Program-made: the position numbers and the translations under genes
Notes under the pieces: generated by a model
Seen by the model: the letters and a program-made list of their open reading frames with translations, nothing else
Databases searched by the model: none
Told to the model about the DNA's origin: nothing
Shown here: positions 32,872 to 39,640 of the stretch, piece by piece
How the letters are laid out: each line of letters opens with the position of its first letter
Position numbering within the stretch: the stretch's first letter is position 1
Virus record (IMG/VR): IMGVR_UViG_3300040794_000019
Coordinates: 1-39,798 of that record
DNA from: a virus
DNA length: 39,798 nucleotides
Reading direction: 5' to 3' (one strand)

Positions 32872-33117
32872 TTTACCGTACAGCTTTTGCAGCTTGATGT
32901 CGTCGTTCTCTACAACGAAACTGCCGTCAGGGCCTCGTCTGTAAACGACGACATACCCCTCGGATACGTTGAAAGCGACGCAGTTATCTTCTACGGGCTC
33001 GTCATCCAGTGACACCTTGATGCGCCCGATGAGTCCGGCGTACTCTCTGTGGCTGTCGTTCCAGACATAGCCTGGGTAGCCCGGATCTAGCGATAATTCG
33101 TTTGGCAGTTCAGTCAC
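32848..33117 (-). CDS. Hypothetical small protein
   Basis: This 89-residue minus-strand protein is the last of its operon and starts in ATGA overlap with the upstream gene. It contains acidic and beta-prone segments (GLIGRIKVSLDDEPVEDNCVAF, GYVVVYRRGPDGSFVV). I do not recognise a family. Its stop TAG overlaps that of the facing structural gene by two bases. Confidence 0.7.
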   Translation of the reverse strand: MTELPNELSLDPGYPGYVWNDSHREYAGLIGRIKVSLDDEPVEDNCVAFNVSEGYVVVYRRGPDGSFVVENDDIKLQKLYGKVAVSLAD

Positions 33118-33491
33118 AGTAGCACCACTTCTGCATCAACAGCTGTTTCTTCAAGGGTGTCGCCGTTCATGCTCCGCATTCCAGATTTTTCTATGGTCAA
33201 ATCAGCAACAGCTAACCCGGTCGCTTTCTCGAATTCCTCCAGCTCCCCGGCGATCCGTTTCTCCATATCGCGTTTTCTGCTGATAATCTCTTGCATTGTC
33301 AGCTCTCCTCCCATCGGTGCGTTCTTCTCTTTGCTGGATTCGTCTACTACGCCTTTGAGAACGAAAACGGTCCTCCAAGGCTCGACGTTGATTTCGTATT
33401 CAACGACTTTCGCTTCTCTTCCGTCGGCGAGTTGGAAGGCTATTTGCTCACCAGCCTGGATGAGGTCTCTAAGGTCATTGGTTGTATTCAT
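33114..33491 (-). CDS. Hypothetical protein with helical charged centre
   Basis: 125 residues. The N-terminal half looks like a small beta domain (QIAFQLADGREAKVVEYEINV, TVFVLKGVVDES), the centre is a charged helix (MQEIISRKRDMEKRIAGELEEFEKATG), and the end is acidic and beta-prone. It overlaps the upstream gene by 17 nt and the downstream gene by 4 nt, as expected in a compact early operon. No family recognised. Confidence 0.7.
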   Translation of the reverse strand: MNTTNDLRDLIQAGEQIAFQLADGREAKVVEYEINVEPWRTVFVLKGVVDESSKEKNAPMGGELTMQEIISRKRDMEKRIAGELEEFEKATGLAVADLTIEKSGMRSMNGDTLEETAVDAEVVLL

Positions 33492-33810
33492 CTTGATACT
33501 CTTTGTTCTCGGGTTTGACGAAGTCCGGCGGTGCTGGGATAAATGCGGTGGTCCAATACAGAACGGCGGTCGCGTACTTCCCGATCGGCGTGCCGTCTGA
33601 ATGAATCAGCCACACACGCGTCCCGTTACTGGCCCACACGTACCCGGCTGGCGGAGTTTCTGAACGGTCGTGCCATTCGGCGCCAACAACCACCTGGTGG
33701 TCGGGCCAAGACTGCTTCGCCTCTTCCAGCTCACGTTGCAGTTCAACCACTACCCCACCTAGTGCGGAGCAGTAGTTACTCATTCTTCTTATTGATTCGC
33801 TTAGCATCAT
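33475..33810 (-). CDS. Hypothetical protein
   Basis: AGGAG lies 7 nt before the ATG, giving 111 residues (the second codon is also ATG). The N-terminus is helical (SESIRRMSNYCSALGGVVVELQRELEEAKQSW), followed by a beta-rich part with aromatic residues (AGYVWASNGTRVWLIHSDGTPIGKYATAVLYWTTAFIP) that may be a small beta-sheet domain. The tail is charged (KPENKEYQDEYNQ). Similar short proteins with a xAPxxF ending occur in phage early regions; function is unknown. Confidence 0.7.
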   Translation of the reverse strand: MMLSESIRRMSNYCSALGGVVVELQRELEEAKQSWPDHQVVVGAEWHDRSETPPAGYVWASNGTRVWLIHSDGTPIGKYATAVLYWTTAFIPAPPDFVKPENKEYQDEYNQ

Positions 33811-33821
33811 TGCCGGTCTCC

Positions 33822-34004
33822 TTACAGGATCGAAAGACCCAGGGCTGCCCCCAGCCAGAACCAGATGGAACCCACCTTTTGCGGGGCGGCGGCGGGCTCT
33901 TCGGTCTCGTCTGGGTCATCGGGCTCCTTCGGGCTTTGGTAGTCATCTTCGGGCCACGGCATCGGAAAGTCGACCCGGGGCGGGAACTTGATCACGTTGC
34001 TCAT
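33822..34004 (-). CDS. Small acidic, C-terminally membrane-anchored protein
   Basis: The 60 residues start MSNVIKFPPRVDFPMPWPEDD, continue with an acidic and Pro-rich middle (EPDDPDETEEPAAAP), and end in a single hydrophobic segment (GSIWFWLGAALGLSIL). The layout is that of a tail-anchored membrane protein with a disordered cytoplasmic part. It overlaps the upstream membrane protein gene (ATGA), so the two may act together. Possible roles are holin/antiholin partner or host membrane modulation; neither is shown. Confidence 0.65.
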   Translation of the reverse strand: MSNVIKFPPRVDFPMPWPEDDYQSPKEPDDPDETEEPAAAPQKVGSIWFWLGAALGLSIL

Positions 34005-34180
34005 TTTCCGATCCTCCGGGCCTTGAGGGCCTCCATCATCATGTTTCGGCGGGTGCGTCTAAGCCGGAGGTATTTCTCGACTACCTCTGATACGCGTACC
34101 AAGGCACCAAGCAGGAGTAGCACCCCGGAGATCATCAGGGTGGTCATGAGGAGCGCCTCGATCGGGGAAAGTTCTGTCAT
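34001..34180 (-). CDS. Small single-TM membrane protein
   Basis: The 59 residues have one N-terminal membrane segment (ALLMTTLMISGVLLLLGALV) and a basic, helical cytoplasmic tail (EVVEKYLRLRRTRRNMMMEALKARRIGK). GAGAGGA lies about 7 nt before the start. It is the first gene after a probable promoter (34212-34240). A short hydrophobic segment plus strongly basic tail resembles small holin-like or membrane-stress proteins, but that is only resemblance. The downstream neighbour is another membrane protein. Confidence 0.7.
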   Translation of the reverse strand: MTELSPIEALLMTTLMISGVLLLLGALVRVSEVVEKYLRLRRTRRNMMMEALKARRIGK

Positions 34181-34211
34181 CAGAAAGTCCTCTCAGGTTG
34201 TTGGAAGCCAG

Positions 34212-34240
34212 ACTATACGATAGCTAGCGTGTCAGTGCAA
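34212..34240 (-). promoter_or_regulatory. Probable sigma70-type promoter for the 34180-32848 genes
   Basis: On the minus strand TTGCAC (34240-34235) is followed after exactly 17 nt by TATAGT (34217-34212), five of six matches to the -10 consensus. The expected start near 34205 gives a leader of about 25 nt with the GAGAGGA ribosome site. The spacer contains an imperfect palindrome ACGATAGCTAGCGT (34217-34230 region on the plus strand), which could be a regulator site. Confidence 0.5.
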
Positions 34241-34246
34241 GTGGTT

Positions 34247-35701
34247 TTACTGCTTAGTGCCAAACCCGCGTTCTTTCTGATATTCCTTCATCGCGTCGCG
34301 CAGTGACTTTTGGTCCGCGCTCTTGTTGTCGATCGCGCGACGCACCAGCAGGTCCACGGTATCGTGGGCGAGGATGCGGTGAATGATGACGCTCTTGGCG
34401 GTCTGCCCGGGGCGGCGCAGGCGCCCGTTGATCTGCAGGTACATCTCCAGGTCGTAGGTCAGCCCGAAATGCACCAGCTGGTGCCCGCCGAACTGGAGGT
34501 TCAATCCATGCCCGCTCGATTGCGGACTGGTGCATAGCCCGTCATACCCGCCCGCGTTCCAGTCCTCGATGATCTTCAGCGAGTCGATGTCACTGACGCC
34601 CGGACCCAGGTAGGCAACGCGAAACTTGCCCTTGTAGCGCTTCAGGATGCGCTCGGCGTCGGGGCGGAATGCGTAACTGATGATCACGCCACTGCCCCCG
34701 GACTCCTCCAGGATCTCGTCGAGCGCCTCCAGCTTGGCGTCGTGGACCGGGATCAGGGTCTCGCGCTCCTCGTGGTGGCGCACCACGCCGTTGGCTACCT
34801 GGCGGCACTTCGCCGTCAGTGCCGCAGCGTTGAAGACCTCCAGTTCCATCTCGTCGAACTCGGCGAACATGTTCGCTTCTAGCTCGTCGTACTGCGCCCG
34901 CGCCTTCGGCGGAAGGTCGATCATGATGTCGTTGGTCACGTAGGGCGGCAGGTCCAGGTAGTCGTCCGAGGTAAGCGACACGGTGATGTCGGCGATCCGT
35001 TGCTCGATCTCCTCCTTGGCGCCAGGGCGTAGCCAGAGGCGGCGCTCGTACTGGTTTTCCTCGAAGTACTGGCGCTTGTAGTCGGTAATGTCGACACCGA
35101 GGCGCTTGCCGCCGTCGACCGCGAGGTACTGCCCGAACAGGTCGATGTAGCCATTGGGCGCCGGCGTGCCGGTGAGCCCGACGCGGCGCGGGGAATAATC
35201 CAGCATGCAGACGCCGCCCGTCTTGGCGTGCCACGGGCCGATCCTGGCGCCCGTGGGCTTCTTGATCCGCGTGATCTCGTCAAAGATCACCATGTCGAAG
35301 GGCGGGTATCGTCCCTGGTGCAGGAACATCGTGTTGAGGTGGTTGTAGAGCCACGGCAGGGACTCGAAGTTGGTAACCCAGACGTCGTAGGGGCGGGTCA
35401 GCTCGCGCGCCAGCAGCTTCTTGTTCGAGCTGCGCAGGATGCACACCTTCAGGTGCTGGGTGTGCGCCCACTGCCGCGCCTCGATGTGCCAGACCGCCTC
35501 TGCCACCCGCCGAGGGGCGATCACCAGGACGCCTCGGATCATGCCCCAGGCTAAGAGGTCAGTAATAGCGGTTAGGCTGATGCTAGTCTTGCCCAAGGCT
35601 AAATCGACCTGCAGCATACTACCCGGATGCGCCACAATGAAGTCAGCCGCCTTAGTTTGGTACGGGCGCAGCATGGAGCGCGGACGGATTTCGCTATTCA
35701 T
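34247..35701 (-). CDS. SF2 (SNF2/DEAD-like) helicase
   Basis: I choose ATG 35701, overlapping the upstream nuclease stop, giving 484 residues; an upstream in-frame ATG (35761) lies inside that gene. The two RecA lobes are visible: motif I ALGKTS (Lys38), Ia VLVIAPRRV, motif II DEIT (141-144; the usual DEAH/DEAD is altered), III GLTGTPAPNGYIDLFGQ, V-like SSGHGLNLQFGG and VI QINGRLRRPGQ (423-433). RRPGQ is characteristic of SNF2-type enzymes. It should use ATP to move on or remodel duplex DNA, probably in replication or recombination. The partner nuclease gene is directly upstream. Confidence 0.92.
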   Translation of the reverse strand: MNSEIRPRSMLRPYQTKAADFIVAHPGSMLQVDLALGKTSISLTAITDLLAWGMIRGVLVIAPRRVAEAVWHIEARQWAHTQHLKVCILRSSNKKLLARELTRPYDVWVTNFESLPWLYNHLNTMFLHQGRYPPFDMVIFDEITRIKKPTGARIGPWHAKTGGVCMLDYSPRRVGLTGTPAPNGYIDLFGQYLAVDGGKRLGVDITDYKRQYFEENQYERRLWLRPGAKEEIEQRIADITVSLTSDDYLDLPPYVTNDIMIDLPPKARAQYDELEANMFAEFDEMELEVFNAAALTAKCRQVANGVVRHHEERETLIPVHDAKLEALDEILEESGGSGVIISYAFRPDAERILKRYKGKFRVAYLGPGVSDIDSLKIIEDWNAGGYDGLCTSPQSSGHGLNLQFGGHQLVHFGLTYDLEMYLQINGRLRRPGQTAKSVIIHRILAHDTVDLLVRRAIDNKSADQKSLRDAMKEYQKERGFGTKQ

Positions 35702-36014
35702 ACTGGTCAATAATGCCCTTGCCGTCCTCGACCGAGTCGCAGACGTAGACTGCCTGCTCATAGCCGCGCAGCTTGGCGATCTCGCGGTTCTGCGCGTCGG
35801 TCGGTTTTTCGCCTTCCCGCTTGAACTCGATGAAGAACACCACGCCGTCGGGGCTGACGAACACCCGGTCGGGCACGCTGCGGTGGTTGGGCGACTGGAA
35901 CTTGTAGACCAGGAAGTCCTTCTTCCTGGCGTACATGCACACGGCTGCCTCGATGTAGCGCTCCAGGGGGCGCTTGTCCGGGGCGCGGAGCTTCTTTGGC
36001 GCGGGTAACGCCAT
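35694..36014 (-). CDS. VRR-NUC domain nuclease
   Basis: This 106-residue protein is a single VRR-NUC (PD-(D/E)XK) domain. The catalytic pattern is present: Glu22 in the first helix (ERYIEAAVCMYA), Pro48-Asp49 in VPDRVFV and Glu63-Phe-Lys65 in FFIEFKREG, followed by KPTDAQNREIAKL (Gln75). Stand-alone virus forms of this family can cut branched DNA such as Holliday junctions. The gene lies 2 nt after the MazG-like gene and overlaps the helicase gene, a pairing frequent in phages, which suggests joint work in replication or resolution of branched intermediates before packaging. Confidence 0.93.
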   Translation of the reverse strand: MALPAPKKLRAPDKRPLERYIEAAVCMYARKKDFLVYKFQSPNHRSVPDRVFVSPDGVVFFIEFKREGEKPTDAQNREIAKLRGYEQAVYVCDSVEDGKGIIDQYE

Positions 36015-36016
36015 GG

Positions 36017-36574
36017 TCAGAACCGCTTGCCGTGCTTGTGCGGGCGCTCGGCGTTGTAGGCGAGCTTGGCTTCGATCGCCTCGCCGACCTCGTAGACGAA
36101 CCCAGCGGACATGTCCATGATGCGGATGACTGCGTCCGCCAACTCCTCCTCGACGCCGCTGAAGTCCGGGATATGCTCGCTCGGCGGATTGCCGTGACGC
36201 ATCGACTCCAGCGCCTCGGACAGCTCAGAGTGGATCAGCGCGATCATCTCTCCTTTGTTTCGCTCGTCGCCTTCGCCCCAGAACCCCTTCTCAATGTTGC
36301 CGCCGTAAATCACGGTCGACAGATCGTTCCACGCGTTCACAAACTGCCTGGCGACGCTCAGCTGCACGGGAGGGTTATCCGTGAGCGTAGAAGCGGGCAG
36401 GAACTCCTCCTCTTTATCGCCGGTCATCACGCGCAGGTGACCGACCAGCAGTCCGACATCCAGCAAGGCGTCTTCGAAGGACTTATCATCGCGGGCGAGC
36501 ATCGCCTGGCTCATCCGGTAGATGTTCGCCGCGAGCTGGTCGACGGTGGACTTGGTTTCGTCGTTGAAGTTCAT
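36017..36574 (-). CDS. MazG-type nucleoside triphosphate pyrophosphohydrolase
   Basis: 185 residues behind a GGAGA site 6 nt upstream. The metal site is in the C-terminal half: ExxE at Glu117/Glu120 (HSELSEAL) and ExxD at Glu144/Asp147 (EEELADAVIRIMD), 23 residues apart, followed by a further Asp154. The N-terminal 90 residues form an added helical region without known motif. Enzymes of this type turn (d)NTPs into monophosphates plus pyrophosphate; phage forms can lower ppGpp, clean the pool, or supply a monophosphate for base modification. Substrate is not readable here. Kinase and thymidylate synthase homologues in the same operon point to deoxynucleotide work. Confidence 0.87.
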   Translation of the reverse strand: MNFNDETKSTVDQLAANIYRMSQAMLARDDKSFEDALLDVGLLVGHLRVMTGDKEEEFLPASTLTDNPPVQLSVARQFVNAWNDLSTVIYGGNIEKGFWGEGDERNKGEMIALIHSELSEALESMRHGNPPSEHIPDFSGVEEELADAVIRIMDMSAGFVYEVGEAIEAKLAYNAERPHKHGKRF

Positions 36575-36948
36575 ACAGGGTCTCCGTTTACTTTCAGTTG
36601 TTTTTCGATCTCTTGTACGAGCTTTTTGGCGATATCTTCAGCGATCATGCGATTAGCCACCTCTGTAGACTCGAAGTACAGATCGTTGAGTATCTCTAAC
36701 CTCGAATATACCGGCGATAGCCGAACTTCGATAGACGAGGGTCTAGTGGGGTGCGCCGATACTCTTATCTCAGGCGGATCCCATAAGGACGCGATTTGTT
36801 GCGCGCGTTCAATCGCGATCTTCCGCAGATCCTGGCGTAGGCTGTAGTTTTCACTCGCGATCTTCCGCAGCTCATGGCGTAGGCGGTAGTTTTCGTCGGT
36901 TAGCCCGCCTATTTGACTGAGCAAGTCTTGTTCTCTTTCGGGTGTCAT
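36571..36948 (-). CDS. Coiled-coil hypothetical protein
   Basis: 125 residues with a long N-terminal coiled coil containing an 18-residue repeat (ENYRLRHELRKIAS, then ENYSLRQDLRKIAI), duplicated also at DNA level. The middle is beta-prone (PPEIRVSAHPTRPSSIEVRL) and the C-terminal third is helical. The gene overlaps both neighbours by 4 nt. It probably oligomerises through the coil. No family recognised. Confidence 0.7.
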   Translation of the reverse strand: MTPEREQDLLSQIGGLTDENYRLRHELRKIASENYSLRQDLRKIAIERAQQIASLWDPPEIRVSAHPTRPSSIEVRLSPVYSRLEILNDLYFESTEVANRMIAEDIAKKLVQEIEKQLKVNGDPV

Positions 36949-37157
36949 GCGTCCATCTCCGCTGTTGGTCTGAAAACGGCGCCGAGTGTCGCTCTGTACA
37001 GAATCCGCCCGACTTGGATTCTACCCGTAAGGCGGATACCGGCGGCAAATGCGCGATTTAAGTCTTCACGGACAAAAGGCAGCATTTCCTCGACTAGCTC
37101 GTCTTCTGAATCGCCGACCAATAAGGTGCGGTACGGCTCGCTCAGGGCTACAGGCAT
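36945..37157 (-). CDS. Hypothetical small protein
   Basis: 70 residues behind GGAGA about 5 nt before the ATG. The first half is acidic and helical (VGDSEDELVEEMLPFVREDLNRAFAAG), the second half basic and beta-prone (RIQVGRILYRATLGAVF). No recognised motif. It is the first gene after the hairpin at 37181-37237 and overlaps the next gene (ATGA). Confidence 0.65.
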   Translation of the reverse strand: MPVALSEPYRTLLVGDSEDELVEEMLPFVREDLNRAFAAGIRLTGRIQVGRILYRATLGAVFRPTAEMDA

Positions 37158-37180
37158 CGGGATCTCCGGTCAAAATAGGT

Positions 37181-37237
37181 GGCGCTCTAGGTGCTTCCGG
37201 TACGCAGATTGTTAATCGTGCAAACCCCTAGAGCGCC
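37181..37237 (-). terminator. 11-bp stem-loop in the kinase downstream gap
   Basis: GGCGCTCTAGG (37181-37191) and CCTAGAGCGCC (37227-37237) are perfect 11-bp inverted repeats with a 35-nt loop. On the minus strand the second arm is followed by ACCTATTTTG, a weak T tract. The loop holds a small GATT/AATC pair. It may be a partial terminator after the kinase gene, an RNA processing or stability element, or an operator. The 93-nt gap around it is the largest inside the minus-strand gene block and has no coding sequence. Confidence 0.5.
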
Positions 37238-37250
37238 GTGGGAAAGGTAG

Positions 37251-37820
37251 TTAGGGAACGTACCCTCGGTCGAAGGCGCAGACCACGCGCTGCTGGAGCT
37301 GGTCCAGGGAACCGTCGTTCAGGACCACGCGGGTGCGGACGCCTCGCAGCGATATCCAAGAACGCGAGTCACCCGAAAAGTCGCATCCAGGACGCGTGAC
37401 GTGCCACAAATTGATCTCCCAGCCTGGCAGATTTTTACAGCACGCTTCGACTTCAGAAACGAACCCGGCGTCAGTCACGACCGCGAGCCGGGGCGCCGCC
37501 GTGGCGATCGATTGCCCCAGCATGTGACCAAACCAGTCCATGCCCAGGCGGGGCTTTATCAGGTCTTCTGATAGGGCGATCAACAGGTCGCGCCCGGTGG
37601 TGCCGGTGGGGGCGGAGCGCCATGCCCACAGCCGAATGGGCGTGGACTTCAACTGCTCGATCTCGCTGTCCTCGCAGCCGATCAGGGCGCTCATCGCCTG
37701 ACGCAACGGCGTCGCTGCCTTAAACAGTTGCGCGCCGTACCGCTCGGCGAGCATCCTGCCGACGGTGTCTTTGCCACATCCCGGCGGACCGTTCAGGAAA
37801 ACGATTTTATGCGGAGGCAT
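37251..37820 (-). CDS. Deoxynucleoside monophosphate kinase (T4 gp1-like)
   Basis: 189 residues; GGAGG 6 nt before ATG 37820, inside the end of the upstream gene. The P-loop is GPPGCGKDT (Lys17). Further T4 gp1-like parts are GRDLLIALSEDLIKPRLGMDWFGHML near residues 77-102, the strand LAVVTDAGFVSEVEA near 112-126, NLWHVTRPGC near 136, and VVLNDGSLDQLQQRV at the end. The enzyme should phosphorylate dNMPs, in T4 including the hydroxymethylated one, for viral DNA synthesis. With the thymidylate synthase homologue and MazG protein in the same operon it forms a nucleotide supply set. Confidence 0.88.
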   Translation of the reverse strand: MPPHKIVFLNGPPGCGKDTVGRMLAERYGAQLFKAATPLRQAMSALIGCEDSEIEQLKSTPIRLWAWRSAPTGTTGRDLLIALSEDLIKPRLGMDWFGHMLGQSIATAAPRLAVVTDAGFVSEVEACCKNLPGWEINLWHVTRPGCDFSGDSRSWISLRGVRTRVVLNDGSLDQLQQRVVCAFDRGYVP

Positions 37821-38010
37821 CGTCGTCCTCCTCGAAATAGAAAGACTCGACTAAGAATTCAGTCCAGTCGTGCGATAACCATCCCCTGGGTCCATCAAGG
37901 TCGAGATTATCGAATTGGGCCAGCACTACCCCCTGGGTAGGCGTGAAGCGTACCAGCGCCGTTTCCCCTTTCAGGACTTCATCTGAGCCAATATATGTTC
38001 CGCGTTTCAC
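37807..38010 (-). CDS. Small acidic hypothetical protein
   Basis: I prefer GTG 38010, which overlaps the upstream stop (GTGA) as is usual in this operon; ATG 38031 is an alternative with a poor ribosome site. The 67 residues begin VKRGTYIGSDEVLKGETALVRF, form a small beta-rich domain (GVVLAQFDNLDLDG, WTEFLVESFYF) and end in a very acidic tail (EEDDDASA). The style resembles small phage proteins with an SH3-like barrel and an acidic tail that bind or mimic DNA, but no family is recognised. Confidence 0.65.
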   Translation of the reverse strand: MKRGTYIGSDEVLKGETALVRFTPTQGVVLAQFDNLDLDGPRGWLSHDWTEFLVESFYFEEDDDASA

Positions 38011-38216
38011 TGCTTGTCCAACTCCCGCCAATGGCGCACGCAGACCGGTTCGTTGCCGACCAGCAGCGCCGCCGGCATGTCGCAGTGGGCACAGGATCGG
38101 TCGCGCCGCTTGGCCCGATACTCGCCCTTCTTGATGGGCACCAGATCGATCTCAGACGCCGCCAGCGCGGCGCGCAGTTGATCGGCGTAGATGTCACTAT
38201 CGAAATGTACAATCAT
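38007..38216 (-). CDS. Small putative zinc-binding protein
   Basis: 69 residues. The N-terminal half is a short alpha/beta part (MIVHFDSDIYADQLRAALAASEIDLVPIKKG). The second half has a probable zinc site: CAHC, then CVRH 17 residues later (Cys-x2-Cys, Cys-x2-His). Start overlaps the upstream stop (TGATG). Possibly a DNA- or protein-binding adaptor. Confidence 0.72.
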   Translation of the reverse strand: MIVHFDSDIYADQLRAALAASEIDLVPIKKGEYRAKRRDRSCAHCDMPAALLVGNEPVCVRHWRELDKQ

Positions 38217-38410
38217 CAGTCGTCGTCCAGCGGTTCGGGGTTATCCCGCGAGTTGGCGCGGGCGATTAGGTTGTTGCATCGGGCTACTGCGTCAGTGCAG
38301 GCGCACCACAGCTGGTTCGGGGCTTCGGTGAAGTGGTCGCAATCCCGTTGCTTCTTGACGCTGTTGGCAGTGCAGACCCAACGGCGGTTACGCTTGGCGC
38401 AGTAGTTCAT
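38216..38410 (-). CDS. Small Cys-rich protein
   Basis: 64 residues behind GGAG 8 nt upstream. Six Cys and one His are spread over the first 45 residues (NYC, WVC, DCDHF, CAC, RCN), enough for one zinc site. The N-terminus is basic, the tail acidic (NPEPLDDD). It overlaps the thymidylate synthase homologue stop (ATGA). Function unknown. Confidence 0.7.
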   Translation of the reverse strand: MNYCAKRNRRWVCTANSVKKQRDCDHFTEAPNQLWCACTDAVARCNNLIARANSRDNPEPLDDD

Positions 38411-39279
38411 ACCGCCATCTCCATCTTGATTGCTGGGTGCGGGGAGTACCCTTGAAGCGAGAACGCCTGAGCGATGTCTTCGGCGGTCCGCAGATCCCCG
38501 ATGTCGTCCAGGGTCTTGATCCGGTCATCGATGATCAGTTGCGGAGGCAACAGCGGAAGCCGATTAAGCTGTTCCTCAAGGGCTTCGATGTGGTTCTCGT
38601 AGACGTGCGCGTCGAAGGCGAAGTAGTGGAGCGTGCCGGGGACGTGCCCGGTAATCTGCGCCATCAACTGCAGCAGCATGCCGTACTGCGCCAGGTTGAA
38701 CGGGGCGCCAAGTCCCAGGTCGTTGGAACGGATGTAGACGCTCATATCCAGCATGTCGCCAATCGCCCCGAACTGCATCATCATGTGGCACGGCGGGAGC
38801 GACATCAGGTGAAGCTCCGCTGGGTTCCATGCCGTGACGATCTCGCGGCGGGAGCCGGTGCCGGCGGAGAGGCTGTCAACGACTCTGCGTAGTTGATCGA
38901 TCGCCGTGCCGTACTGAGTCCGCCAATTGCGCCACTGAACTCCGTACACGCGTCCGAGATCGTCCGGTCCTTTCCGGTGCTCATTGGAAAGCCACTCTCG
39001 GTTGTCATTGGCGTTGGCGTTCCAGACTTGGCAGCCCAGCTTGCGGAAGTCGGCAGCGTTGTCGAGACCCTGCATGAAGCCGATCATCTCGGCGTAGGCG
39101 GACATCCACGCGACCCGCTTGGTAGTCAGCACCGGGGCGCCTGCGGCGAGGTCGGCGGTCAGGTAGGCGCCATGAACCTCTAGCGCGTCGACGCCGGTGC
39201 GGTTGGTCGTGCATACCCCTTCGGTGAGCACTCGGTTAACGAGATGCAGGTATTGATGTTCTACGGGAACGTGGATCAT
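38407..39279 (-). CDS. Thymidylate synthase homologue (ThyA family; TS or dUMP/dCMP hydroxymethylase)
   Basis: I choose ATG 39279, overlapping the upstream stop (ATGA); upstream in-frame codons belong to the previous gene. The 290-residue protein keeps the ThyA catalytic set: Glu64 (AEMIGFMQG), Trp86, Arg144-Arg145 (SRREI), Cys164 (LPPCHMMMQF), Asp187, Asn195 (GAPFNLAQY), His225 and Tyr227 (DAHVYENH), and the end PHPAIKMEMAV. Asn195 fits a uracil substrate (dUMP) rather than cytosine. The second Trp of the E. coli IWDEW motif is missing (WNANAN), and the cofactor strand is divergent. It may make dTMP, or 5-hydroxymethyl-dUMP as in phages with modified thymine; the sequence alone does not decide. 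Confidence 0.9.
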   Translation of the reverse strand: MIHVPVEHQYLHLVNRVLTEGVCTTNRTGVDALEVHGAYLTADLAAGAPVLTTKRVAWMSAYAEMIGFMQGLDNAADFRKLGCQVWNANANDNREWLSNEHRKGPDDLGRVYGVQWRNWRTQYGTAIDQLRRVVDSLSAGTGSRREIVTAWNPAELHLMSLPPCHMMMQFGAIGDMLDMSVYIRSNDLGLGAPFNLAQYGMLLQLMAQITGHVPGTLHYFAFDAHVYENHIEALEEQLNRLPLLPPQLIIDDRIKTLDDIGDLRTAEDIAQAFSLQGYSPHPAIKMEMAV

Positions 39280-39467
39280 TTTTCTGGTCCCATCACTTTC
39301 AGAATTCGGTTTAGAAGGGCGATCCGCTCCATGTTCCAGCCCCGTTGCTTCTCCGCCATGCGGCGGTTTCCGATGCGGTCGCAACGCTCAGCGTGGCGCT
39401 CCTGCACGGAGATCATCCCTTCCAGCAGTTCGATCTCGCGTTCTGTGAGTCGGTCGGACTTTTTCAC
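39276..39467 (-). CDS. Small helical coiled-coil protein
   Basis: 63 residues, almost entirely charged helix (DRLTEREIELLEGMISVQERHAER, then MAEKQRGWNMERIALLNRILKVM). It overlaps both neighbours by 4 nt, which supports it as a real gene. It probably dimerises. No known family. Confidence 0.72.
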   Translation of the reverse strand: MKKSDRLTEREIELLEGMISVQERHAERCDRIGNRRMAEKQRGWNMERIALLNRILKVMGPEK

Positions 39468-39640
39468 CTTTTCTTCCTCATCTTGATGGACGCTGCGCCC
39501 ACCACGACCAGCGTAACGACGAGCGTCGGTATAGTCGCGTCGTGCGGGCCGTTGCCGAGTAGCGTTACCGATAGCGGAAGCGTGATAGGAAGCAGCACTA
39601 AGGCTAGCAGAAACAGTCTGATTTGGTCTTTCGGTGTCAC
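39464..39640 (-). CDS. Small protein with two membrane segments
   Basis: I choose GTG 39640, with AAGGA 6 nt upstream, over ATG 39688, which would overlap the preceding gene by 46 nt. The 58 residues have two hydrophobic segments (LFLLALVLLPITLPLSVTLL and IPTLVVTLVVVGAASI) joined by a short loop (GNGPHDAT), with a very basic end (KMRKKR). The shape is that of a two-TM holin or small membrane regulator; no lysis gene is adjacent, so the role is open. Confidence 0.65.
   Translation of the reverse strand: MTPKDQIRLFLLALVLLPITLPLSVTLLGNGPHDATIPTLVVTLVVVGAASIKMRKKR

Noticed and set aside
33157-34223. Plus-strand frames of 147 and 226 codons opposite the small minus-strand genes
   Set aside because: The minus strand has a chain of short overlaps and ribosome sites there; the plus frames have neither and look like shadows.
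36017-36574. MazZ of the 2-aminoadenine (Z-genome) pathway
   Set aside because: A MazG-type site alone is not enough: no PurZ- or DatZ-like gene is in the window and the presence of a ThyA homologue points to pyrimidine work.
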